DNA from: Tessaracoccus caeni
Lineage (GTDB): Bacteria > Actinomycetota > Actinomycetes > Propionibacteriales > Propionibacteriaceae
Reading direction: 5' to 3'
Length of the DNA: 64,000 nucleotides
Assembly (NCBI RefSeq): GCF_029211185.1
Contig: NZ_JARGDO010000001.1
Coordinates: 407,414 to 471,413 of the forward strand
This document shows, piece after piece, positions 7,194-14,838 of the stretch (the first letter of the stretch is position 1; each line of letters starts with the position of its first letter). The notes beneath the pieces are model-generated. The model saw only the letters and a list, made by a program, of their open reading frames with translations. It did not search any database and was not told where the DNA came from. The position numbers were made by a program, and so were the translations under genes.

Positions 7194-8783
7194 ATGGTGG
7201 GTTCTCCGGCAGTCGCATTCAACGACGACGGTCCGCCATCGATCCCCGCGGCGCGGCTGGACTGGACGGGGGTCCATCTCCACCCACTGCTGGTCTGGGT
7301 GCATGCTGGCTCTGCGCACGCGGTTGTCGATCACGCGGTGGCCTTCCACCTTTCTGCCGGGCAGGGAGCTCTGCTCACGGTGGGTGGGTATCGGCATCGA
7401 GGCATCGTCACCGAGCCGGGCTCCGTCGCCTTTCCGCTCTGGCTCGAACCCGGCGGCGGGTTGCCGACCGAGCCGACTCGCTTCGAGGTTCCGGACGGCT
7501 GGCGCGACTGGCTGATCCAGTACTTCAATCTGCAGGTCACGCCGTTCAGCGGGCGCGGATACTCTCAGGACACGATCACCGGCCTGTTCCGTCATCCCGG
7601 TGCTCAAGCGGCACCGCCAAGGCACACAAAGGAGGCCCTCTCGCCGCTGACACTCGGCCCGCCGCCGATGCCAAGGACCGGGGCTGCCCGGAGGGTCGCC
7701 GAGGAACTGATCCGTGACCCTGCGCTCGACTTCACCATCCAAGAATGGGCGACGCAGGTGCTCTCCAGCCCGCGCACCCTGCTACGTCAGTTCCTCACCG
7801 ACACAGCGCTCACCTTCATGCAATGGCGGCAGCGGTGCCGATTGCACGCGGCAGTCGAACTCCTGGTGGCGGGCTATGAGATCGCTCAGGTGGCCGCGCG
7901 GGTGGGCTTCATCAGCCGGGGAGGCTTCGACGACGCCTTCAAGCGTCAGTTCGGGTCGACTCCCTATCGGTTCAGTCGGGAGCTCTCCGCTCGTCTGGCC
8001 GATGATCGCGACAATGGCCGCGCAGCTGCGGCACGTCAAGCGGACAATCTGGCGCGCCTGATACGAGGAGGTGATGTTTCCGCTGCGGCACCGCACATGC
8101 TGCCCGCGGCTCGGACGCCTTCGCACACCAACGACACACATGTGCTCAGCTGGATGTATCGCGGTAGCGGATACCTGGATATCAGGGGTCGGCGCTACGA
8201 GCGGCGACGAGGCGTCGCAACCTGGATCCCTGCCGGCGTCGAGCACGTCACAGGGCTACACCAAGACTCCATCTCCCTCCCACTCGGAGAAGCCAGCACC
8301 GCCGACCTACAACTGACCAGACCGTTACAGGCACGGTTCTCCCCCGCATGGGACGACTACCTGATGTTCTGCTCGATCAGCGCCCGCTCCTTGCTGCGCC
8401 CCGACGGCTACGACCCCCGACACGTCCTCGACCTGTTCGCCGACCAGGTCGCCACACAACGAGCGCTATCGGTGCCGATGCCCACCAATCCACATGCGCG
8501 CGAACTCGCGATGACTTACCTGCGACGGATCGGCACGTCGAGACTCGACGTGCCGGCCGACATCCAGCGCATCTTTGTCGCCGAGACCGGAATGACCTTC
8601 GCCCGCTGGTGCTACGCGGCTCGCATGCGCATCGCCCGCGACTTGCTCGGCGGCGGCGCGAAGCCCAGCGCCGTGGCCCGCCGCGTCGGCTACACCCACC
8701 TCCCCACCTTCAGCACCGCCTTCTCCCGCTTCCACGGCCTCTCACCGCGCGAGTACCAGGAACAGCACCTCACGAAGGACTGA
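7194..8783 (+). CDS. AraC-family regulator with two cupin/HTH modules
   Basis: A 529-residue paralog of the regulator at 4324, colinear over its whole length. HTH 1 is at about 165-264 (VAARVGFISRGGFDDAFKRQ), the second cupin-like segment at about 310-355 (HTNDTHVLSWMYRGSGYLDI) and HTH 2 at about 428-524 (VARRVGYTHLPTFSTAFSRF, ending SPREYQE). Its N-terminal 100 residues are less conserved with the paralog than the rest, which suggests different ligands. It is divergent from the orphan siderophore-binding lipoprotein gene and is probably its regulator. Downstream lies a gene-poor stretch with mobile-element debris. Confidence 0.9.
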   Translation: MVGSPAVAFNDDGPPSIPAARLDWTGVHLHPLLVWVHAGSAHAVVDHAVAFHLSAGQGALLTVGGYRHRGIVTEPGSVAFPLWLEPGGGLPTEPTRFEVPDGWRDWLIQYFNLQVTPFSGRGYSQDTITGLFRHPGAQAAPPRHTKEALSPLTLGPPPMPRTGAARRVAEELIRDPALDFTIQEWATQVLSSPRTLLRQFLTDTALTFMQWRQRCRLHAAVELLVAGYEIAQVAARVGFISRGGFDDAFKRQFGSTPYRFSRELSARLADDRDNGRAAAARQADNLARLIRGGDVSAAAPHMLPAARTPSHTNDTHVLSWMYRGSGYLDIRGRRYERRRGVATWIPAGVEHVTGLHQDSISLPLGEASTADLQLTRPLQARFSPAWDDYLMFCSISARSLLRPDGYDPRHVLDLFADQVATQRALSVPMPTNPHARELAMTYLRRIGTSRLDVPADIQRIFVAETGMTFARWCYAARMRIARDLLGGGAKPSAVARRVGYTHLPTFSTAFSRFHGLSPREYQEQHLTKD

Positions 8784-8887
8784 GACAGATCCAGAGTCCG
8801 GAGCCGAAAGGCGTCGCATCGCGGTGACGTTCGCGGTCGCCAGTTGCACATCCGGCTCCGCTTTCGCGTTGCCAGCGGACCGGCCGC

Positions 8888-8950
8888 CCGCGTTTTTGAA
8901 CTAAGCAGCCGCGTTTTGTTAGTTCCGAGCCCCGCGTTTTGTTACTTCTA
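8888..8950. repeat. Three imperfect short direct repeats
   Basis: Three units beginning CCGCGTTTT start at 8888, 8909 and 8932, each followed by an A/T-rich tail; the last two share CCGCGTTTTGTTA.TTC. They end where the reading frame of the truncated antitoxin fragment begins. Function is unknown; they may be debris of a promoter duplication or a recombination scar. Confidence 0.5.
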
Positions 8951-8952
8951 GG

Positions 8953-9135
8953 CTCCGCAAGATCGAGTCCGGCAACCCCGGTGTCAGCTTCTGGAATGTC
9001 ACCCAGGTTCTGCGCGCCCTCGGGATCCTGGTTCAAGCCGTCGACGCCATCGATCCCCTCGCCAGCGACATCGGCAGGCTGCGCGCGGCCAACCTCGAGA
9101 AGAAGCGCGTTCGACGACCTCGGTCGATGCGCTGA
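8953..9135 (+). pseudogene. Truncated XRE/HipB-like antitoxin, C-terminal fragment
   Basis: An open frame of 60 residues with no start codon. It contains KIESGNPGVSFWNV, TQVLRALGILVQAVD and IDPLASDIGRLRAANLEKKR. This matches the C-terminal part of Cro/CI-type helix-turn-helix proteins of the HipB antitoxin kind: recognition helix, then a DPL...G.LRA tail. The N-terminal half, including the first HTH helices, is missing and is replaced by the short repeats at 8888-8950. No hipA kinase is present in the window. It is most likely a decayed toxin-antitoxin remnant in the accessory region. Confidence 0.6.
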
Positions 9136-9226
9136 CAGACCACGAGGGCGGGCCGTCGAGCGACAGCTCTCGGGCGGCCTGCATGCGCGCAGTTGACAGG
9201 CCATGTTCCGCAATGGATGCTCAACC

Positions 9227-9673
9227 ATGACCGGAATCACCATCGATGGCATCGAGATCGACCGCGACCTCGCCGCAGAACCCGCAGCAGTATTCTCAGC
9301 CTGGACGACGCCTCAGCACTTCGCACGATGGTTCGGTGGAAAAGACGTCGAAGTACCGCTCACCACGCTCGAGTTCGTCGCCGAGCCAGGTCGCACCTGG
9401 GCGGCACAGATGGTTCTGCCGAACGGAGCCACCATCGATTGGGCCGGCGACTTCATCGAGGTCGTCCCCGACAGGCGTCTCGTGTTCACCCTCACCGATC
9501 GCCCTGCCGAGCCCACCCGAGCGAAGATCGTCGTCGAACTGACCGCTATCGCCGATGGAACCCGGCTGCACTTCATGCAGGAAACCCCAGGATTCACGCC
9601 GGAGCAGCAGCAAGGCCTCATCGCGGGCTGGCAGTCGTTCATCGACGAACTCGAACGGATCGCGACGGAGTAG
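9227..9673 (+). CDS. SRPBCC / AHSA1-like domain protein
   Basis: A 148-residue soluble protein of the START/SRPBCC fold, similar to activator of Hsp90 ATPase homolog 1-like proteins. It begins with beta-strand IEIDRDLAAEPAAVFSAWTT, followed by PQHFARWFGG, central DWAGDFIEVVPDRRLVFT and C-terminal helix GLIAGWQSFIDELERI, all in the usual order and at full family length. The ATG at 9227 (MTGITIDG) is preferred; an in-frame ATG at 9203 would add eight residues that do not fit the fold. The ligand is unknown. In other actinobacteria such genes often sit with ArsR regulators, but none is adjacent here. Confidence 0.85.
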   Translation: MTGITIDGIEIDRDLAAEPAAVFSAWTTPQHFARWFGGKDVEVPLTTLEFVAEPGRTWAAQMVLPNGATIDWAGDFIEVVPDRRLVFTLTDRPAEPTRAKIVVELTAIADGTRLHFMQETPGFTPEQQQGLIAGWQSFIDELERIATE

Positions 9674-9780
9674 AGATCGCCGCAGTCCGAGTCCCGGTTA
9701 TGCGGCGAGCGCCCGGGATCCTGGATCAGACCATTGAGCCCCGCATCGATGCCCTCACTAGCGCGGGCTACGATTCTGCG

Positions 9781-10221
9781 ATGGACGATTCCCCCACACC
9801 GATCTGTCACCGGTGCGGCCAGCGCGTGAGCGTCAACGCCGAGTTCTATGACGTCTTCGAGCAGATGCACCAGGTGTGCTTCCATTACTCCTTCGAGCAC
9901 CGTGACGACCCCGACGAAGAGTGCGGCGCAGGCGGGTGCCCCGCGGGCGGCCTCTCCGCAGCCTCTTTCGCCGCCCGCGTCGGCGGAGTCGATCTCTCAC
10001 AGACCGGAAACACCGTGGTTCCTGCGATCCTCGCCCTCCGAGAGCTAGGAATGTCGATCGAGCAGAACGCCGGCGGATTCCTGGCCAGGTCCGGCAGCGC
10101 CACTTTCTACGCGGAAGATCCCGTTGCCGTGCTCGGCCTTGTGAAACTCGCTGAGATCCGTCGCCCGTGGAGCGCCACCGACCAGGAGATGGACGACATC
10201 CTGGCGGAGTTCGACCTGTAG
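9781..10221 (+). CDS. Hypothetical protein with CxxC motif
   Basis: A 146-residue protein I do not recognise. The N-terminus carries CHRCG, a possible zinc knuckle half, and a further Cys-rich stretch EECGAGGCPAGG at about residues 47-58. The C-terminal 70 residues look helical and acidic, ending DQEMDDILAEFDL. The ATG at 9781 is the first Met consistent with this composition; the frame is open further upstream but reads as arginine-rich shadow sequence. There is no signal peptide or membrane segment. It follows the SRPBCC gene by 107 bp on the same strand. Confidence 0.6.
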   Translation: MDDSPTPICHRCGQRVSVNAEFYDVFEQMHQVCFHYSFEHRDDPDEECGAGGCPAGGLSAASFAARVGGVDLSQTGNTVVPAILALRELGMSIEQNAGGFLARSGSATFYAEDPVAVLGLVKLAEIRRPWSATDQEMDDILAEFDL

Positions 10222-10376
10222 ACGAGCGACACCGGCAGGCTGCGCTGAATCCGTTACCCCTGCCTCATCGACGCCCCACTTTCCCCTCGTAGAGCCCGTG
10301 CTCCATATTAGATAATGTTCGAAAGTCGTCCCGTGCCCTGAAAGCCTTGATTTCTCGGGCAAAGGCCGGGATCGAA

Positions 10377-10608
10377 CTGGATCGCGGTCCGGGCACCTAT
10401 ACCCAGATTACTGACCCACGAGGACGTGTGGTCGCCGCGATTGAGAAGGTTCAAAACTCGGTCACCCCGCAGATGGCTGTCGACATGGTCGCCCGCTACG
10501 AGGCTGGCGCTTCGATACGCGAGGTCGCTGCGGCGTTCAATGTGCATCGCGAGAGCGCGGTGTGGAGCTTCGCCCGCCACTGGTTCGAGCTCGTGCGCTG
10601 TCCAAGAG
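10377..10608 (+). pseudogene. Helix-turn-helix remnant, resolvase/invertase-like C-terminus
   Basis: The frame encodes VTPQMAVDMVARYEAGASIR followed by EVAAAFNVHRESAVW. This resembles the Hin-type HTH found at the end of small serine resolvases and in related orphan DNA-binding proteins (pattern YxAGxSxxEVAxxFxVHRxTV). The upstream catalytic domain is absent, and after about 10600 the frame loses resemblance to anything recognisable. With the serine recombinase fragment near 15 kb it supports decayed mobile DNA here. A complete small HTH protein starting at TTG 10347 cannot be excluded. Confidence 0.4.
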
Positions 10609-10802
10609 CCCGGAACTTGAAGAACCTGCCCGATGAAGGGATCGTGCTGAACCGCTCTCATGCTCCGTGGCTGTGCGGCAGAGAAGAGGTGCGCGGGGTG
10701 GAATCGGAGTGCGCGAAGCCTCCATCTACACGGATCTCATCGTGAGTGGCTTGGATGCCGACAACATCAGCCGTCTGCTCGCTGTTCTGAAGGAGCGCGA
10801 GG

Positions 10803-11564
10803 TCATTCTTCATGTGACCGACCACGATGGCGGTTCCGACGTCCCCTCGTTTGTCGCGCACTCTTCGATGTCCATCCGTGCTCGTGCAGGCGTTCGAAGC
10901 CGTCGAGCATCACATCGAGGGTGAACGCGAACTCGAACTCATCGTCGCATCCGTGGCCCACGACGGAATCGTCGTGCTGGGCTACACCCGCCATCAGTAC
11001 GATGTTGGGATAGACCTGTGCCATCTGCTGCATCATCTGTGCCTGCATCTCCGGCGAGATGGTGCTCGCTGCTTCCTGGGACGGGACGCGCGACTCATCG
11101 AAGAGCTCCTGGGTGAAACCCCACATCCGCCCGCCGAGCGCATGCATGACGTGGTGCGTGAGGTCGGCGGAGAACCCGCCGGCAAGGAACATGCCGATCA
11201 TCGACTCCATATATGCGAGCACCGCAGGGGTCTTGTTCGTGCGAGTTTCGATGACCTGCCGCGACCACGCATGCTGCAGGAGCGCGCGCCGCGCGGAAAG
11301 CACGCGATGCCGCACAGTCGCCTTCCAATCCGCACCCTCAAGAGCGGGATTGATCTCACCGATCAGCACTTCCACCATGCCGTCGAGCAGCTCCTCTTTG
11401 TTGGCGACGTGCCTGTAGAGGGCCATCGGCACCACATCGAGTTCCTGAGCGAGGCGGCGCATGCTGAGCGCATCAATGCCGATCTCATCGGCAAGTGTCA
11501 CGGCTGCCTGCAGCACGCGGTCACGGTTCAGGCGCACGCGATGCTGGCTGTCGTCCTTCGCCAT
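10803..11564 (-). CDS. TetR-family transcriptional regulator with TetR_C-type ligand domain
   Basis: A 253-residue repressor. Its N-terminal HTH (about 12-60) reads RDRVLQAAVTLADEIGIDAL, SMRRLAQELDVVPMALYRHV. A C-terminal all-helical ligand-binding domain of the TetR_C class follows, with DGMVEVLIGEIN and GFSADLTHHVMHALGGRMWG. The last 20 residues are basic and low in complexity. It is divergent from the DUF2306/oxidoreductase fusion gene. Two 15-bp palindromes of the same sequence type lie in the shared promoter, so it very likely represses that gene and itself. The inducer is unknown; a quinone-like or electrophilic compound would fit the target enzyme. Confidence 0.9.
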   Translation of the reverse strand: MAKDDSQHRVRLNRDRVLQAAVTLADEIGIDALSMRRLAQELDVVPMALYRHVANKEELLDGMVEVLIGEINPALEGADWKATVRHRVLSARRALLQHAWSRQVIETRTNKTPAVLAYMESMIGMFLAGGFSADLTHHVMHALGGRMWGFTQELFDESRVPSQEAASTISPEMQAQMMQQMAQVYPNIVLMAGVAQHDDSVVGHGCDDEFEFAFTLDVMLDGFERLHEHGWTSKSARQTRGRRNRHRGRSHEE

Positions 11565-11618
11565 CTGGCACCTCCACTCAGAGAGTCTGGCGAACCTTCG
11601 GCTCCACCCGGGCTCGAC

Positions 11619-11648
11619 TTGACAAGTTTACAACGTACACACTAGCCT
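11619..11648 (+). promoter_or_regulatory. Sigma-70-type promoter for the fusion gene
   Basis: TTGACA (11619-11624) and TAGCCT (11643-11648) are separated by 18 bp. The predicted start is near 11655, about 43 nt ahead of the ATG at 11698, which has a purine-rich GGAG at 11686-11689. Operators overlap the spacer and the start region. Confidence 0.65.
11626..11640. promoter_or_regulatory. TetR operator O1
   Basis: GTTTAC AAC GTACAC is a 15-bp inverted repeat with one mismatch in 6-bp arms, lying in the spacer between the -35 and -10 boxes. Its complement reads GTGTACGTTGTAAAC, closely matching O2. Confidence 0.65.
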
Positions 11649-11658
11649 GACACTCAAT

Positions 11659-11673
11659 GTGTACGGTGTACAC
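11659..11673. promoter_or_regulatory. TetR operator O2
   Basis: GTGTAC GGT GTACAC is a perfect 6-bp inverted repeat with a 3-bp spacer, just downstream of the predicted transcription start. It lies 33 bp centre-to-centre from O1, about three helical turns. Confidence 0.75.
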
Positions 11674-11697
11674 GTCGGAGTGAAGGAGCAGGAATCC

Positions 11698-13428
11698 ATG
11701 AACGCCTCCACAGTCCCCCTAGAACTCACGGGAGGCACTCGACCGTCCCGCACCCAGTGGCTCGTGCCGGTGGGTCTGATCCTGGTCAGCCTGATCCCGA
11801 TCATTGCCGGATCATTGCGCCTTGCCGAGTTGACCGGTGGCGCGGTGGTCACGCCGGGCAACGCTCGCTTCTTCGATTCGCCGGTACCCGTAGTCGTTCA
11901 TATCGTCACCGCGACGCTGTTTTGCCTGCTCGGCGCGTTTCAGTTCGTTCCCGCGTTGCGTCGCCAGCGCCGCTGGCATCGAATGGCCGGTCGCGTGATC
12001 GTTCCAGTCGGGCTCCTCTCGGCATTGTCAGGGATGTGGATGGCCGTTTTCTACGACCTGCCCGCGCATGACGGCACTGTCCTGCTGTTCGTGCGCCTCT
12101 TCTTCGGTGGGTCCATGGTTGCCAGTCTCCTGATCGCCTTCGGCGCGATCCGCCGACGCGACCTCGCAACACATGGCGATTGGATGACGCGGGCATACGC
12201 TCTTGGGCTCGGTGCCGGCACGCAGGCGATTCTGCTGATGCCGGTGACAGCGGCGTTCGGGTCAGTGGATCAGCTTGCCCGCGCTGCGACGATGGCCGCG
12301 GCTTGGGTGGTCAACCTGCTCGTGGCGGAGTTCGCGATCCTCCGCCGACGCCGCCGATCGACGGCTGCGGGATCCCGAGAGGGATCTACTCGCGCATATG
12401 TCCAGGCGGGCGTCGAACGAGCAGAAGGTGCAGAGTCGCATTCCGAGACCATGCGAGCCGCGACCTACCATCACTTTGGAGCACCCGAGGTCGTCACGGT
12501 TGCAGAGGTTGCGAGACCCGCACCCCAGGCCGGGGAAGTGCGGGTGCGGGTATTGGCGAGCACAGTCAGCGCCGCTGATCACCGCGCACGGAGCCGCGAC
12601 ATTCCTTCCGGCCTGCGACTTCTTTCAGGCTTCACAATCGGCTTCCGCCGCCCGAGTCGCCCCGTGCTCGGCATGGACTTCGCAGGCGTGGTCGACGCTG
12701 TCGGCGATGACGTCACGAACCTCAGTATCGGCGACGAAGTGATCGCCATGCCTGGCAGCGCATATGGCGGACACGCGGAGTACGCGATCATTCGAGCCGA
12801 CGGCGCGATCACCTTGAAGCCACAGAACTTGGACTTCGACGCGGCGGCATCTCTCATCTTCGGTGGGATCACGGCGCTCGGATTCATGAACCAGGTCAAG
12901 ATCGCTCCGGGCGACACGGTTCTCGTGAACGGCGGATCCGGCGCCGTCGGCCTTGCCGCCATGCAGCTCGCGAAGCAGCTGAATGCCGAGGTGACAGCGG
13001 TGACGAGCGAGAAGAATCGAGAGTTGGTCACGGAGTTCGGTGCCGATCATGTGATCGACTACGAAAGCGAAGACTTCACGACTCAGGGCCTCAGCTACGA
13101 CGCTGTCATCGACTGCGTAGGAAACGTGCCGTTCGCACGTCTCGCGGGCGTTGCGAAACCAAGCGGTGCTGTGCTTCACGTCGCCGCAGACTTTGCCGCA
13201 GTCGCACTGTCGGCGTGGCGCACTCGCCGCACCGGAAAGTTCTGCACCGCGATGGTCGGGAAGTATCGCGCAGAGGACCTTGCCCACCTTGTGGCCCACG
13301 CCGAGAGCGGTCAGTTCAAGCCGACGATCGATCGAACGTATGACCTCGCCGACATCGTCGAAGCCCATCGCTACGTCGACCTGGGCCGCAAACGCGGGAG
13401 CGTGGTCCTTCGGATCGCATCGGCGTAG
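11698..13428 (+). CDS. DUF2306 membrane domain fused to zinc-independent MDR oxidoreductase
   Basis: A 576-residue two-domain protein. Residues 1-230 form a polytopic membrane region typical of DUF2306 (VGLILVSLIPIIAGSLRL, RRQRRWHRMAGRVIVPVG, RLFFGGSMVASLLIAFGAI). From about residue 252 (MRAATYHHFGAPEVV) a complete medium-chain dehydrogenase/quinone-oxidoreductase domain follows. It has GMDFAGVVDAVGDDV, the Rossmann loop NGGSGAVGLAAMQLAK and C-terminal VDLGRKRGSVVLRI, and lacks the catalytic zinc Cys set. The two domains are usually separate genes. The cofactor would be NADPH by family; the substrate is unknown. ATG 11698 is chosen because an upstream GTG at 11659 lies inside the operator. 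Confidence 0.88.
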   Translation: MNASTVPLELTGGTRPSRTQWLVPVGLILVSLIPIIAGSLRLAELTGGAVVTPGNARFFDSPVPVVVHIVTATLFCLLGAFQFVPALRRQRRWHRMAGRVIVPVGLLSALSGMWMAVFYDLPAHDGTVLLFVRLFFGGSMVASLLIAFGAIRRRDLATHGDWMTRAYALGLGAGTQAILLMPVTAAFGSVDQLARAATMAAAWVVNLLVAEFAILRRRRRSTAAGSREGSTRAYVQAGVERAEGAESHSETMRAATYHHFGAPEVVTVAEVARPAPQAGEVRVRVLASTVSAADHRARSRDIPSGLRLLSGFTIGFRRPSRPVLGMDFAGVVDAVGDDVTNLSIGDEVIAMPGSAYGGHAEYAIIRADGAITLKPQNLDFDAAASLIFGGITALGFMNQVKIAPGDTVLVNGGSGAVGLAAMQLAKQLNAEVTAVTSEKNRELVTEFGADHVIDYESEDFTTQGLSYDAVIDCVGNVPFARLAGVAKPSGAVLHVAADFAAVALSAWRTRRTGKFCTAMVGKYRAEDLAHLVAHAESGQFKPTIDRTYDLADIVEAHRYVDLGRKRGSVVLRIASA

Positions 13429-13440
13429 TCCGAGGCACCG

Positions 13441-13555
13441 GAACACGTAGGGGCCATCGCTCCACGAGTTCCAGAAATTCGACTGTACGAAACGCCTGTA
13501 GCCACTGAGACCATCACGGTGATAGCGGCGGAGATTTGCACACCTGTCGGTCGCG
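13441..13555. repeat. 115-bp direct repeat, copy 1 (flanks CPBP gene)
   Basis: This copy aligns without gaps to 14610-14724, with 16 mismatches in 115 positions by my count (about 86% identity). The longest shared block, from gtagccactgag to catcacggtga, is almost perfect. In both copies one + strand frame stays open and reads EH.GAIA.RVP.IRL then VATETITV.AA. Here that frame continues to a stop at 13641 (ending NKKHD). It may be the tail of a lost coding gene. Confidence 0.75.
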
Positions 13556-13662
13556 AAGAGTTCGTCTTCATCGGCGAGGTAGTGCTGTTCATCTGGCTAC
13601 TCGAATGGAGCGGCCGAACAGGAAACAAGAAGCACGACTGAGCGCGGAAAGAGAGCAATTTC

Positions 13663-14529
13663 ATGCCAAACTCCAGGCACACGCCCCGTACCCATACCAT
13701 CAGCGAGTTCTCCCAGACAGCTCCTGCAGCACTAGTGCCTCAGGATCCTGGGGCTCGCGCAGCAGCGCAGGGCGGGCTTCAGCAACTCTCACTGAGAAAC
13801 ACTCTGCTCGTCTGGCTCGGTGTCGCAGGGCCGATGGCGATCCTCGTCTGGGTCGTCTGGCCGATGCTCAGCACGGTGACCTCGATGAACTCGGGCATGC
13901 TGTTCTGGCTGCTCATGACCTGTGGCATGATCTGGCAATTCGTGTTCTCACTGATCCTGCTGCACCAAGAGCTAGGCACCCTGCGATGGTCCGTCATCGC
14001 CCCAAGGATCTGGGCGCAACAGCCTCGCGATCCTCGAACCGGCAACCCACGACCCCGCCTGTGGTGGATGCTCATCCCAATCGCCGCGGCCTTCGCTGTT
14101 CTCACCCTCACCAGTGATCTGCTGACGTCACTCATGGAGGCCGTCGGACTCACCGAACTCACAGGCGCGAGCATCAGCGGACTCGCCGATCCTGCGTTCA
14201 CCGGTCAATGGTGGATCTTCGCCGTTGCAGTGATCAGCTTCGTCTTTAACTACGCACTGGGCGAGGAGCTGTTCTTCCGCGGGGTGCTGCTACCACGCAT
14301 GCAGGGCGTGTTCGGCCGGTGGGACTGGCTCGCAAACGCTGTCTTGTTCACGATCTACCACACGCAGAAGCTCTGGACTTTGCCGATCGTGCTCCTCACA
14401 GCACTGCCCTTCAGTTGGGCAGCTCGGCGGTATCGCACCATCTGGTTCGCGGTGATCTTGCACGCAATCGAAGGGGTCGTCGTGCTCGTGTTGGTGTTCG
14501 CCGTGGTGAGTGGCCTCGCTTTCTCGTGA
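13663..14529 (+). CDS. CPBP-family intramembrane metalloprotease (Abi/CAAX-like)
   Basis: A 288-residue membrane protein with about seven hydrophobic segments. It carries the CPBP (Rce1-like) motif EELFFRG (E201, E202, R206), a second motif LFTIYH (His about 233) and a third LHAIEG near the C-terminus, where Asn is more usual. The family includes CAAX prenyl proteases and bacteriocin self-immunity proteins; which role applies here cannot be told from sequence. The N-terminal 50 residues are cytoplasmic and low in complexity. The gene lies between two copies of a 115-bp direct repeat in the accessory region, so it may have moved as a cassette. Confidence 0.88.
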   Translation: MPNSRHTPRTHTISEFSQTAPAALVPQDPGARAAAQGGLQQLSLRNTLLVWLGVAGPMAILVWVVWPMLSTVTSMNSGMLFWLLMTCGMIWQFVFSLILLHQELGTLRWSVIAPRIWAQQPRDPRTGNPRPRLWWMLIPIAAAFAVLTLTSDLLTSLMEAVGLTELTGASISGLADPAFTGQWWIFAVAVISFVFNYALGEELFFRGVLLPRMQGVFGRWDWLANAVLFTIYHTQKLWTLPIVLLTALPFSWAARRYRTIWFAVILHAIEGVVVLVLVFAVVSGLAFS

Positions 14530-14609
14530 CGGCGAGCAAGAGCAGCGAACGCGAGGAGCAAGGACGAAGCCTCATGAACCCAGCAATCAAGAGGCGGTCC
14601 GAAGCACAG

Positions 14610-14724
14610 GAACATTTAGGGGCCATCGCGCTTCGAGTGCCAATAATTCGACTGGACAAAACGCTTGTAGCCACTGAGACCATCACGGTGACAGCGGCGG
14701 ACATGAGCACACCTGCCGGTCGCG
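14610..14724. repeat. 115-bp direct repeat, copy 2 (flanks CPBP gene)
   Basis: Gap-free partner of 13441-13555, 1169 bp downstream in the same orientation. The open frame EHLGAIALRVPIIRL ... VATETITVTAADMSTPAGR runs to a stop at 14744. I do not recognise the encoded peptide. Confidence 0.75.
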
Positions 14725-14838
14725 GGCAGATGCGGAGCCAGTAGGAGCTCATATCGTGACCACGTTGCTGTCGGAGGAGGCCCTGTTCGCTGGTGTCGGT
14801 GTCCCGCTCAGGGTGCTGGCGCAGGCGACAGAGGTGCC

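Noticed and set aside
10667-10924. An 85-residue plus-strand frame after the HTH remnant
   Set aside because: Its second half overlaps the TetR gene tail and it has no recognisable domain. A short stretch (SIYTDLIVSGLDADNISRLL) looks protein-like, but support is too weak to call a gene.
13536-14117. A 193-residue frame overlapping the CPBP gene
   Set aside because: Arg/His-rich shadow; the overlapping frame encodes the CPBP motifs and membrane segments.
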